Origin: a virus
DNA: 64,000 nt
Reading direction: 5' to 3' (one strand)
Virus record (IMG/VR): IMGVR_UViG_3300030090_007212
Span: 62,001 to 126,000 of that record
The translations under genes were made by a program, and so were the position numbers. The notes below the pieces were generated by a model. The model was not told the DNA's origin and searched no databases. It worked only from the letters and a program-made list of their open reading frames with translations. Below, piece by piece: positions 17,145-26,332 of this stretch. How positions within the stretch are numbered: the stretch's first letter is position 1; every line of letters begins with the position of its first letter.

Positions 17145-20100
17145 CTATGCCCTATCGTAAGATATTAAAGGTTTACCCTCATACGAAAAATTACTTAAAA
17201 CGGACTCAAATTTTTCATAAAATTTATCTTTATCCTTTTTTGTAGGACAACTCATTGCACTAGTCCTTTCAAACGTAGTAGAATTACCATCTTCTTTAGC
17301 ATAATCATTACAAGATTTTTTGTTAGCATCTTTAATATCATTCCATACGTAAATTGCGGCACGTAAAGCAATATTAGGTTGAGTACTTACCGCAAAAGGT
17401 GTTAACTTTTGATCTCCTTTATCAAACTTTTTATACTGTTCTTTACCATTTATATAAAAATATCCTCTTTCTCTATATCTAAAAGAATCCCCTATTTGAT
17501 CATTACCACCAACAATTACACCATCTTGGTCTAACTTTTGTTTATCGTTATAAACATCATACACTTTATTTATTTCTAAACCATTAACTACAAAAGAATC
17601 CATTTGTGTTGCACTATAATATTTAGTTTGACCCGAAAATGGGGAGGAATCATCAAATTTAACAATAAAGTTTTCTAAAGAAGGTATATCATCTGCAGAT
17701 TGTTTTTCAGTTTTAGATAGGTTATCTGAATTTACTAATAAATTAGTTAAGAACATAGTTGCTTGACTATTACTTATAATACCATTTTGAATCATAACAT
17801 TACCTAATTCTGTGGCACTTACTCTTTCATTCACTGGAGTTGTCACCCCTAATTCTTGAGTTAATTTTTCTTCAGTTAGTTGATTATACTCAAAATTTAA
17901 TTTTTGTACCTCTTCATCAACACCAATACTATATAAGGGGTCAGTGGTTAAATTATTAGAAAATTCAATAGGAGGTAATTGTAAATCTGCCGTTAAATCT
18001 ATATTTAAGAAGGCAGTAGGTTTATCCACATAACTAGTAATAAATTTAGATTGTCTTACACCACTAAAATTAGTAGACATACTATTTGGTGTAATATTAT
18101 GATTTACGTTGGTTATAAGATATGCACCATTAAAAAATGGGACATTTTGTAAATCAAAATACATAAGTGGTTGGATATTCATACACCCCATAGCATCTAC
18201 TTTACACGTATAAGATCTGGTTTTAAATAACCTTAATAAGTCACTTCCCTGATATGATCTTTGTGTACCACCTTTTTTATCAATAAGATCACTTAATGCT
18301 TTAAAATACTCCGCAGTTTCTCTATGTTCTTGTTGACTTAAAGATACATTTTTAAAAATTGTTTGGTTTTGTGCACCAAACCCAACTTTAAAAGCAACTA
18401 AACTACTATCGGAATTAAAATCACTAGGAATATTCTTATTACTAAACGAAAACCCATCATTAGGATAAGAATAAGTAGTATTCTCCCCAATATCTAATAC
18501 TTCAGAATTACCACCCGCATAAATACAAACATACGCTGGTCCTCTAGACCTATTATTTTCATTAACATTAGTTATTGGTTTAAAAATTTCTGCAACTTCA
18601 ACATTATCTTTATAATTTATAAAAGTAGGTAATATCTGAAATAGAAAATTACTATCCCTCAATATTTTTGCAATAAAAAAATAGATTGAGGTGTTAAGGT
18701 CATTAGATAAACCTAGAATACTATCTAAATTGATAACCGCTTTATCTCCTATATCTGCCCAACCTCTGTCAATAAATTTAAAATAATCAAATAATTCATT
18801 ATTCGCACCACATACTTGTTGTTGTTTATTATCATCTGCCACCCATTTATTATTTACATTCTTAAAGTAATTATAAATTTGTAACTTAATAGAGTTTTCT
18901 GTTGAATTGCTGTTAGTGTTTACTTGTTCCGTTTTATTATCACTACCTTTCTCATTAACTGTTTCTTCAAATGCACTTTTAAATCCTGTTAGATAATCAT
19001 TTATATCATTTATGGTGATATTATTGTTTGGTGTGTTAGGGTCAAAAAATGAAGTAGGTGCAGTTAAAACCACTGAACTTAATTTATTCATTTCATTAAT
19101 GATTTGATTACGTGCAGAGATTTGTTGATCTTCGGATATGGTTAAATCACTACTTTTATATGTTTTAACTAAATTTTCAAAATTTAAAAATCCTTTTGCA
19201 CCTGAACTTAACCCTACCCAATTTTCAAATTTAAATATTAATTCTTGTTGTGTTTTAAAAGGTAAGTTTAATAATTCATTTTCTATGTTAGGGGTTTTAT
19301 CTCCGCTTAACACACCTATTTTATTTATATATTGATTTTTAGGTGAGGAAAGAACATTCCAATTACTTAAAAAGTCATTATTATATCTCGATAATAAACC
19401 ACCAATAAAATATAGATAATAACTTGGTATTTTTATTACTCGTGCGGTTTGATTTTCTTGTTTTAAAACTTCTAATACCTTTTTAAATTTATTGAAAGGT
19501 AAAGTAGATAATAATAATAATGCCCTACCTTTATCATCACTTATATTATTATAAAAATCATTATCTGTTAATAAAGTTTCATATTTTGTTTGATTATTAG
19601 GGGGTAATGTTGGATTTAAAATATTGATGTATTTCCCTTCTGCCTCACTTGGTTCATTACTTATAGTAGTATTAGGTAATGGGTTGGAGTTAGTTATTGT
19701 AGTATTAGGAAGAGGGGACGTAGAAGATACATTGGTGGTAGGGGTAATGTCTTCTGTTGTTATATTTCCCCCATCAATAACTTTTATACTTCTAATATTA
19801 TAATTTTCATTTTTATTATCCGTTGCTATTAATTTATTATTAACCTTATCTAACCAAATATGGTTAAATAAATTGTTAGTAAGATTATTATTATAATAAT
19901 AAGTTTTATAAGTCTTAGAATTTACTTCTTTAGCAACAATCTTTTTATAATCTTTATTATCAGTAATATCTCCCCATAAAGATTTACTGTTATTTACTAT
20001 TGTGGATACACTATTATCTACTATAATATATTGTGATTCTACAATTGGTTTATTGACAACTTCAAAACCGTTATTGATTTTTTTAACCATATTGGTATCA

Positions 20101-22355
20101 GTTGCAGTGGTAACAATATTTTGGAGAGGATCTAATCTGGTTTGAGGATTTGTTTTTAATATATTATTTTCAATATAATCTCTTATTACTTTTGAGAATA
20201 TTGTTAAATTTGCATTTATACCATCTAAAGACCCATATACTGTTAAAGGACTTTTATTATTTATATCTTTATTAAAATTAGAATAATTTTTTATAATATC
20301 AATTCTTTTAATGAATTGACTCACCATTTCTTCATTAATAGTGTTGGTATCATTTAATATGTTTAACCTTAAAAATGGATTAACATCATAATCTAAAGGA
20401 TTCACTGGAAACCAATTGTCAGTATCATTACCCGCAAACCCTGCTGTTGCTTTTGTTATTTCATTTAATTCACTTCTTTTTTTAGTTAAATTTTTAAATA
20501 CATCCTCCACAAATTTAACTTCAGGGAATAAAGAAATATTTGATTTTATTTGTTCATTTTCACCTAAATAAATTTCTATATTACCTTTGTCATCACTAGA
20601 TTGATAAACAGTGGGCCACATAAACTCGTTAAATTTTACAGGTAAATCACTATTTTTTTCACCGAACTCTTTAACAATTAAAGCTTTCCTTTGGTCTTGG
20701 GTATTACTAGAATTAACATTATTTTTTAATTCTTTTAAACATAATAACATTGCATCTGTATTATTACATATAATTCTAAATATATTACGTATAGAGGGGT
20801 TCATCTTTAAATTACCAATTAAGGTTTCATTTAATTTTTTTTGTACCTCTTCTTGTTGTTTTTTTATATTTTCCCTTAAATTAATTAATGTATTTTCTAC
20901 TTGTGATCTAATTTCTCTCAAATCAAAAACAAAAACATTATTAGATAAACTCATGTCTTCTACTCTAGTGTTTTTATTTTGTGGGGTAGAAAAGTATAAT
21001 GTCGGTTGGAATTCTGAGTTTATTAATGGATCTTGAGCAGGTAAAGGACCTTCATTTAAAATACCGCCTGGGGTATTAAATTGAGTGAAAACATTTTCTA
21101 TAGTAATAGATTTATTACCAACCGACCATAAAAATTTTTCATACGATTCTCCTATTTTAAAAGAATCTAATAAAGATTGTTGGCTTTCTTTTGAAATTCC
21201 TCCTTTGTTTCCTTTAACTTGTGATAATTCTTTATTTTTATTTATGAGAAAATCATTATAATCTTTAGTAATATCTTCTAAAGTTGTGAAATATTCTTTT
21301 ATATCTGGTAATCTTATTGAGTTAATTAATAAAAAATCTCTTATAGAAAGATAATCGGATCCTAATACTAATGAATTATCAGTAATTTTACTAGTTTCTA
21401 CCTGCGTAGAATTATTAGTTTGTTTTAAATATTCTGTTGTAGACTCATTATTAATATCTTTAGTTAAAGGTACCCCTATAAATGTTTGTAACCTTTTTAG
21501 TTTCCCAAAAAGTTCATTTAAAGTTTTTAATACTTCAAATTCATCGTTTTTATCTTTAATGTCCTCAAATTCTAATTGTAATTTAGATATTCTTACGAAA
21601 AAATCATCTATTTGTCGAATATCCGTTTCAATAGGTGGTAAGTCCGGATCAATAGCTTCTTGATTATCATAAATTTGATTTAATTTATTAACCCCTATTT
21701 CCGTATTTACCGCACCAATTATATTACCTAATACCATATCTGCTAAAAAAGCCTGCTGAAACCCTACAAAGTTAGCAGTTATATTAAAATCTCCTGTTCC
21801 ACCATCAAAATCTGATGTCCAATTAGTCATATGAAGACAATAATCTACTGTTTTACCAAAATATCCTTTTACAGATAATTTAAAAATAGGATAAGGCATT
21901 TTAAAAAATATACTATATGGTGATTTTCTATTATCATTATCAATAACATCAAATAATGATGCACCTCTCACATCCGTAAAAGTTATATCTACCTGTGGTA
22001 CTAAACTAGCATCATATTTTATATCAATACTTTTTATACCAAACCCTTCTAATATCCCTCTACTATTTGCATCTACAGTACCCCCTATTTTAGTATAATT
22101 GGTAGTTGCATAAGTTTTTTGTGGTGAAGGATCAATCTCCCCTTTAGCGTTATAATTTACTTCAGTCGCAATAAAATTAATTTCACCTATAGTTTCTACC
22201 AAATCACTCCTATTTCTTTCATATGCGGAAAATTTAACATATATAAACATATCTTCAGGTGGAATCATATCCATTCCCGGTGGATTAGGGTCAACTAAAA
22301 ATATATTAGCTGCCACACGTTCAACATTAGATGTATTTGATTGGTTAGTAGGCAT
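17145..22355 (-). CDS. Giant baseplate hub protein with degenerate GH19 lysozyme-like C-terminus
   Basis: A 1736-residue tail protein. The N-terminal ~220 residues (GFGIKSIDIKYDASLVPQVD, then FDGGTGDFNITANFVGFQQA) and a segment near residue 1380 (CMNIQPLMYFDLQNVPFFNG) look like hub/late-control-D-type beta domains. The middle is long, helical and Asn/Lys-rich. Residues about 1512-1730 resemble a GH19 chitinase/lysozyme: ELGNVMIQNGI..SQATMFLTNLLVNS matches the start of that fold, and FRYRERGYFYINGKEQYKKF (from 1625) matches the family's YRGRG-x-Q-L-T-G block. The catalytic Glu of the usual HES is Asn here (VNS, 1541-1543), so it is probably inactive. Next in order come gp53 and an OmpA-domain baseplate gene. 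Confidence 0.75.
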   Translation of the reverse strand: MPTNQSNTSNVERVAANIFLVDPNPPGMDMIPPEDMFIYVKFSAYERNRSDLVETIGEINFIATEVNYNAKGEIDPSPQKTYATTNYTKIGGTVDANSRGILEGFGIKSIDIKYDASLVPQVDITFTDVRGASLFDVIDNDNRKSPYSIFFKMPYPIFKLSVKGYFGKTVDYCLHMTNWTSDFDGGTGDFNITANFVGFQQAFLADMVLGNIIGAVNTEIGVNKLNQIYDNQEAIDPDLPPIETDIRQIDDFFVRISKLQLEFEDIKDKNDEFEVLKTLNELFGKLKRLQTFIGVPLTKDINNESTTEYLKQTNNSTQVETSKITDNSLVLGSDYLSIRDFLLINSIRLPDIKEYFTTLEDITKDYNDFLINKNKELSQVKGNKGGISKESQQSLLDSFKIGESYEKFLWSVGNKSITIENVFTQFNTPGGILNEGPLPAQDPLINSEFQPTLYFSTPQNKNTRVEDMSLSNNVFVFDLREIRSQVENTLINLRENIKKQQEEVQKKLNETLIGNLKMNPSIRNIFRIICNNTDAMLLCLKELKNNVNSSNTQDQRKALIVKEFGEKNSDLPVKFNEFMWPTVYQSSDDKGNIEIYLGENEQIKSNISLFPEVKFVEDVFKNLTKKRSELNEITKATAGFAGNDTDNWFPVNPLDYDVNPFLRLNILNDTNTINEEMVSQFIKRIDIIKNYSNFNKDINNKSPLTVYGSLDGINANLTIFSKVIRDYIENNILKTNPQTRLDPLQNIVTTATDTNMVKKINNGFEVVNKPIVESQYIIVDNSVSTIVNNSKSLWGDITDNKDYKKIVAKEVNSKTYKTYYYNNNLTNNLFNHIWLDKVNNKLIATDNKNENYNIRSIKVIDGGNITTEDITPTTNVSSTSPLPNTTITNSNPLPNTTISNEPSEAEGKYINILNPTLPPNNQTKYETLLTDNDFYNNISDDKGRALLLLSTLPFNKFKKVLEVLKQENQTARVIKIPSYYLYFIGGLLSRYNNDFLSNWNVLSSPKNQYINKIGVLSGDKTPNIENELLNLPFKTQQELIFKFENWVGLSSGAKGFLNFENLVKTYKSSDLTISEDQQISARNQIINEMNKLSSVVLTAPTSFFDPNTPNNNITINDINDYLTGFKSAFEETVNEKGSDNKTEQVNTNSNSTENSIKLQIYNYFKNVNNKWVADDNKQQQVCGANNELFDYFKFIDRGWADIGDKAVINLDSILGLSNDLNTSIYFFIAKILRDSNFLFQILPTFINYKDNVEVAEIFKPITNVNENNRSRGPAYVCIYAGGNSEVLDIGENTTYSYPNDGFSFSNKNIPSDFNSDSSLVAFKVGFGAQNQTIFKNVSLSQQEHRETAEYFKALSDLIDKKGGTQRSYQGSDLLRLFKTRSYTCKVDAMGCMNIQPLMYFDLQNVPFFNGAYLITNVNHNITPNSMSTNFSGVRQSKFITSYVDKPTAFLNIDLTADLQLPPIEFSNNLTTDPLYSIGVDEEVQKLNFEYNQLTEEKLTQELGVTTPVNERVSATELGNVMIQNGIISNSQATMFLTNLLVNSDNLSKTEKQSADDIPSLENFIVKFDDSSPFSGQTKYYSATQMDSFVVNGLEINKVYDVYNDKQKLDQDGVIVGGNDQIGDSFRYRERGYFYINGKEQYKKFDKGDQKLTPFAVSTQPNIALRAAIYVWNDIKDANKKSCNDYAKEDGNSTTFERTSAMSCPTKKDKDKFYEKFESVLSNFSYEGKPLISYDRA

Positions 22356-22363
22356 TAAAACTC

Positions 22364-22690
22364 TTAACTTTCACCATATAACCTTTCATACTCATTTACT
22401 GCTTCAATATATTGTTGTAAACTATCTCTAAAAGGATATGGTATTCTTATTATTTCATTATCAGGAATATTTTCTTCCACACCACCATATTGGGGATTGG
22501 CTAACATAATTAACCACCCATGATAGGGATTATCATAATATTGTTGACTTAATTTATCCATTCTTGTTCTTTGAGAATGGTAAACTACTGTCTTATCACT
22601 TTGTTTTGGTGTTATTTTTATAAAAGGTATCATAGTATAACCACCATCCACTTTAAATCTTTGATATCTATCGTAATATTCCTTTGACAT
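22364..22690 (-). CDS. gp53: Baseplate wedge protein gp53-like (LysM-like)
   Basis: A 108-residue protein with the pattern seen in short gp53-like wedge proteins: RTRMDKLSQQYYDNPYHGWL, LANP, then an Ile-Pro-x-x-Asp-x-x-x-x-Ile-Pro-Tyr-Pro segment (NIPDNEIIRIPYPF) and a C-terminal helix. This is a LysM-related fold. T4 gp53 is 196 residues, so this is a minimal form. It lies between the giant hub protein and the OmpA-domain baseplate protein, spaced by 8 and 10 bases. The order agrees with a baseplate operon. Confidence 0.85.
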   Translation of the reverse strand: MSKEYYDRYQRFKVDGGYTMIPFIKITPKQSDKTVVYHSQRTRMDKLSQQYYDNPYHGWLIMLANPQYGGVEENIPDNEIIRIPYPFRDSLQQYIEAVNEYERLYGES

Positions 22691-22700
22691 AGTATTTTAT

Positions 22701-25700
22701 TTAAGTTAACCCATTAGTTGTATAAGTAAATAATTTATTAGTTTCACTTCCTTTATCATCTTCATATATTGCCAATATTTTAACCTGATTAGGTTTAGAT
22801 TCTAATTTTTTAATAGTATTCCTATTATTTGTCATCAGTGTATCTATCTCATTTAATCTTTGGATTTCATAAGAAGTATTTAAGGACAAACTATCTCTTT
22901 CTGATTGTAATATCCCATTATCAATTTGTAATTGATTTATTCTATCGTAATTTTGTTGATAATTAGAAATATAGGAAGTTAAATCATATTCTTTTTCTTT
23001 TTTATTTTGGGTTTTATTAAGAACGTCTTTAAAATTATTTGGTGTATCTTGTGTCTGTACTTTTACTTTAATTTTTTTATTATCATCTGGAGTGGCAACC
23101 ACTATTTTATTATTATCTTTTTTATTGATATTAATTGTATTATTAGGTGGTGTACCAGTTTCACTACCAGTCTTTTTGGAGTCTTCCTCTTGTTTTACAA
23201 TACCTTCTTGTTTAAGAGAATCAGTAACTTTTAATAATCCTTCAGGTCCTAAAGCATTTTCTTTCATTTGACCTAATTTTAATCCATCTACTATTGTACC
23301 GGTAGACTTATCTACTGAATCTGCCCTAACATCATACATTTCAGTATTTGCGTAAAAATTAAAAGATAATGCATTTTGTAGTCTATTGATTGGGTTTAAT
23401 AAGGAATGTCCCCCTATTAAATCTATAGACATAGTTACATTTGCCATCATAGGTTGTACACCTATACCCGATGGATTCATATCCCATTGTATTCCATTAC
23501 CTGCCTCATACGTAATATTAAGACTATTAATAACTATTTTAGTATGAAAGAAATCTCCAATTCTTAGGATACAAATTGGTGGTCTACCAAATGCTAAATT
23601 TTGTGGTTGTACCGTATCTTTATCATCATATATACTAGGTCCTTGTCTCATACATTGTTGTAAGAAAGTTAATCTAGTATTTAACCCTTCCGGTGTCATA
23701 GAGTGAAAACCAGGATGGAAATATTTTATTTTTTCTGATATAGTAGAAAAATAGTTAGGGAAATTAGCATCAACAAATTCAAAATAACCATTTTCATCAA
23801 TAACTAAACTATCAATAAGTTGTACTTCTTCAGGATAAAACGAAAGGTCACCTAAAGATTGATCTTTATGATTAATATCTTTACCTTTTAACGCATCATT
23901 TTGTACCGTAACCATTACTCTTCTATCACTAGGACTACTAGAAGAAGGTTCACCTTTTCCAATAATTTGTTTACTATAATCCGATGAATTAACTCCAGCA
24001 CTAGTAAGTCCATTATTAATACTTGACCAAACTGCATTTGCTCTTAAAGTACTAATTTGTTGTGAATCTTGTTCATCATCCGATCCCGCAAATCCCTCAA
24101 CAGTAATTTTTACTTTATCTTCACCATTTATAATAGTTTGTATTTTACTTACTACCGAAGCAGTTGAAGAGGGTGTCCATGTATCTGATTCATCAGTATC
24201 GAATTGGAATTCAAAGGTTTCTTTAATAGAGGTTGTATTACTTACTTTTTCTAATTGTATTTCATTATACTTTTTAGTTATTTCGTCTTTTTGATTTTGA
24301 CTAATACTACTATTCTTATCTAAAAATTCTAAAAATTGGGTAGGTGTAATACATCCCGCAAAAAATCTTTCTATTGCATCGGTTCTTTTACCTCTATAAC
24401 CATTAATAACTCTAGGATGATCAACTAATACTTTGAAACTTAATTGACCAGTTCTATTGGTGTTGTTATATGTGAAAACTGGTTCACCTCTTCCAATAAA
24501 GTCTGTTTTATTCCAATTCGCTGCAACACTTTCATCAAATCTTAAATCATAAGGTGGAAACCACATAATTCTTCCTTTATTACCACTTAAAATATCTCCC
24601 GGACCGATTTCATTAAGAGGTAAATCTGCCAAATTATCTGCCCACGCTAAATTTTCTAACGATAACATAAACTTTTTAAATGTAGTTTTAGAATCATCTT
24701 TAGTAGGATGTGTTTTTACAAATCCATTATCATTCAAAACACTTAAAGATGCTTTTTCATTTGTAACCGAAAATCCAGGTAACGTAGGATCTGGCGAAGA
24801 AAATAATCCCGTATTTCTTATAGCATTAAGATAATTGTAATTATCATTAACTGTCCATACTCTACAGAAATTACCATTTGCCTCTGCCTCAATTAAACTA
24901 AATTTACTTATAGCATTTCCTCTACTTATAAGTTTATCTTCTGTTTTGTCTTTAAAATATTTTTTGGTTTGGTTAATCCATACACCATCAGGATGTTCAT
25001 CTACTAATTTTTGTGTTTTATATAATAATGTTTTTTCATTAAAATTAGATTGGTCACCAGTGTTCCAAAAGAATTTTTCATCTACCGTTGTTGTTTTAGT
25101 AGTGTCTGGTGAGTCCAAACCATCTGCCCCATTAAACTCATCACTTTGAAAAACTTGAGTGATTGTTGCCCCTCTATTTGTACTTCTCTCACTACCTATA
25201 TAATATCTACTATTAGTACCTTCTTCTGAAGTTCCTACCATTCTTCTGTCCGTATAATTTGGGACATATAAATTTTGTTGGAAAGATGTTAATAAAAATC
25301 CTACTTGTTGGGCACTAGTTTTTTCTAACAAACTATTCACTCTCGCCTCAGTTGATAAAGAAGGATTAGTATAATTACCTAATTCTGAATTTACTTTTTG
25401 TAATTGAGATGCTATTTGATTATCTTTACTGTTGGAGTTATATTCTTGCCAACCTACCGCATCATTAGATAAAGTGTTAAAATATGATTGTGTCCCATTT
25501 ATACGATTAATATATTCATCTACACCAAATAAACCAGTAGTAATAGAATCAGTTTTATCGGTTTCTACTTGTGCAATTTTATTACTAACAGAAATTTGTA
25601 ATTCTTCACCACCAACTAACCCTAAAGAAGATTCCTTAGTTAAATTTAAATTCTGATATCTATCTATTACCGTATAAGGGTTAACCACACCTTTTTTATC

Positions 25701-26132
25701 ACCTTTATTTATTAAATCAAAATTATCTTCATTATATTGAGTTGGGTAAGGTCCTTTTGGTGGAGTTTCTGTCCATCCCGGTATTGGTGGAATAGGATTT
25801 ATATAATCACTATAACCAATAACACCATAATTGTCATTAAGTGGTGCAAACTGATTATTGTTTACATTTTTTGTATCCCTATAAAATATACCTAAAGGGA
25901 ATAGTTTTTTATCTTCATCGTAATGTAAAGGGATATTTTCATCTTGTGTTCCCCATATAGGAACATTTACTACTTTACCAATATCTTGTAAATAAGTTGT
26001 TAATCCTGCCTGTGATAATGTATCACTTACTGGTGGTGGAAGGTTTCTTCCCAATAACATATCCCTATAATCTGAAGTACTATACGGTCCGAATCCCGCT
26101 AGAGTCTTGTTATAATCTAATATTCCTGGCAT
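22701..26132 (-). CDS. Large baseplate protein with embedded OmpA-like domain
   Basis: A 1143-residue structural protein. Residues 1-520 are Asn/Thr-rich with no clear motif. About 640-740 is an OmpA-like peptidoglycan-binding module (VKITVEGFAGSDDEQ, STLRANAV, then IGKGEPSSSSPSDRRVMV). About 790-950 contains PPICILRIGDFFHTKIVINS and a beta-rich stretch ending PINRLQNALSFNFYANTEMY, reminiscent of tube-cap/hub-adaptor proteins (the gp48/gp54 role); this is inference. The C-terminal 200 residues are charged and partly coiled coil. A candidate late promoter sits 14 bases upstream, so this gene probably begins the transcript covering gp53 and the giant hub protein. Confidence 0.75.
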   Translation of the reverse strand: MPGILDYNKTLAGFGPYSTSDYRDMLLGRNLPPPVSDTLSQAGLTTYLQDIGKVVNVPIWGTQDENIPLHYDEDKKLFPLGIFYRDTKNVNNNQFAPLNDNYGVIGYSDYINPIPPIPGWTETPPKGPYPTQYNEDNFDLINKGDKKGVVNPYTVIDRYQNLNLTKESSLGLVGGEELQISVSNKIAQVETDKTDSITTGLFGVDEYINRINGTQSYFNTLSNDAVGWQEYNSNSKDNQIASQLQKVNSELGNYTNPSLSTEARVNSLLEKTSAQQVGFLLTSFQQNLYVPNYTDRRMVGTSEEGTNSRYYIGSERSTNRGATITQVFQSDEFNGADGLDSPDTTKTTTVDEKFFWNTGDQSNFNEKTLLYKTQKLVDEHPDGVWINQTKKYFKDKTEDKLISRGNAISKFSLIEAEANGNFCRVWTVNDNYNYLNAIRNTGLFSSPDPTLPGFSVTNEKASLSVLNDNGFVKTHPTKDDSKTTFKKFMLSLENLAWADNLADLPLNEIGPGDILSGNKGRIMWFPPYDLRFDESVAANWNKTDFIGRGEPVFTYNNTNRTGQLSFKVLVDHPRVINGYRGKRTDAIERFFAGCITPTQFLEFLDKNSSISQNQKDEITKKYNEIQLEKVSNTTSIKETFEFQFDTDESDTWTPSSTASVVSKIQTIINGEDKVKITVEGFAGSDDEQDSQQISTLRANAVWSSINNGLTSAGVNSSDYSKQIIGKGEPSSSSPSDRRVMVTVQNDALKGKDINHKDQSLGDLSFYPEEVQLIDSLVIDENGYFEFVDANFPNYFSTISEKIKYFHPGFHSMTPEGLNTRLTFLQQCMRQGPSIYDDKDTVQPQNLAFGRPPICILRIGDFFHTKIVINSLNITYEAGNGIQWDMNPSGIGVQPMMANVTMSIDLIGGHSLLNPINRLQNALSFNFYANTEMYDVRADSVDKSTGTIVDGLKLGQMKENALGPEGLLKVTDSLKQEGIVKQEEDSKKTGSETGTPPNNTININKKDNNKIVVATPDDNKKIKVKVQTQDTPNNFKDVLNKTQNKKEKEYDLTSYISNYQQNYDRINQLQIDNGILQSERDSLSLNTSYEIQRLNEIDTLMTNNRNTIKKLESKPNQVKILAIYEDDKGSETNKLFTYTTNGLT

Positions 26133-26146
26133 ATTTATACTTTATA

Positions 26147-26156
26147 TATAAATATT
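26147..26156 (-). promoter_or_regulatory. Candidate late promoter (ATATTTAT motif)
   Basis: Coding-strand AATATTTATATATAAAG, 14 bases before the OmpA-domain baseplate gene. Nearly the same string precedes the gene starting at 28876. Confidence 0.5.
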
Positions 26157-26195
26157 TAAACAAGAAATTCCAGGAAAATTATTATGAACTTTATT

Positions 26196-26230
26196 ATAAC
26201 AAGATAATTTATTATATTTGTTCTTGTTAT
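26196..26230 (+). terminator. Hairpin with plus-strand T run
   Basis: ATAACAAGA / TCTTGTTAT is a perfect 9-bp stem with a 17-base loop, followed on the plus strand by six T. In this orientation it would stop transcripts running against the genes. On the minus strand it could be an mRNA structure between tape measure and baseplate genes. Confidence 0.4.
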
Positions 26231-26296
26231 TTTTTAATATTTTTAAACTGTTTATATTTGGTCCTTATAATAGTACAGAAAATTTTCTTCAAAGTA

Positions 26297-26310
26297 AAGT
26301 GTTTACACTT
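26297..26310. repeat. 14-base palindrome in the tape measure/baseplate gap
   Basis: AAGTGTTTACACTT is a perfect palindrome 23 bases past the tape measure stop. It could be a protein-binding site. The loop is too short for a good RNA hairpin. Confidence 0.3.
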
Positions 26311-26332
26311 AAAAAAATAATTTTTTTTTCAA

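Larger units (their letters stand above)
26133..26332. other. 200-base non-coding gap with hairpin, palindrome and promoter
   Basis: No plausible gene occupies this gap between the tape measure gene and the OmpA-domain baseplate gene. It contains the ATATTTAT element at 26147-26156, a 9-bp-stem hairpin at 26196-26230 and a 14-base palindrome at 26297-26310. A plus-strand frame that crosses the gap overlaps the baseplate gene and is a shadow. Confidence 0.5.

Noticed and set aside
25997-26320. 107-residue plus-strand frame across the baseplate/tape measure gap
   Set aside because: More than a third of it is antisense to the baseplate gene, it is rich in Tyr/Ile/Lys as random AT-rich sequence would be, and it has no signals.
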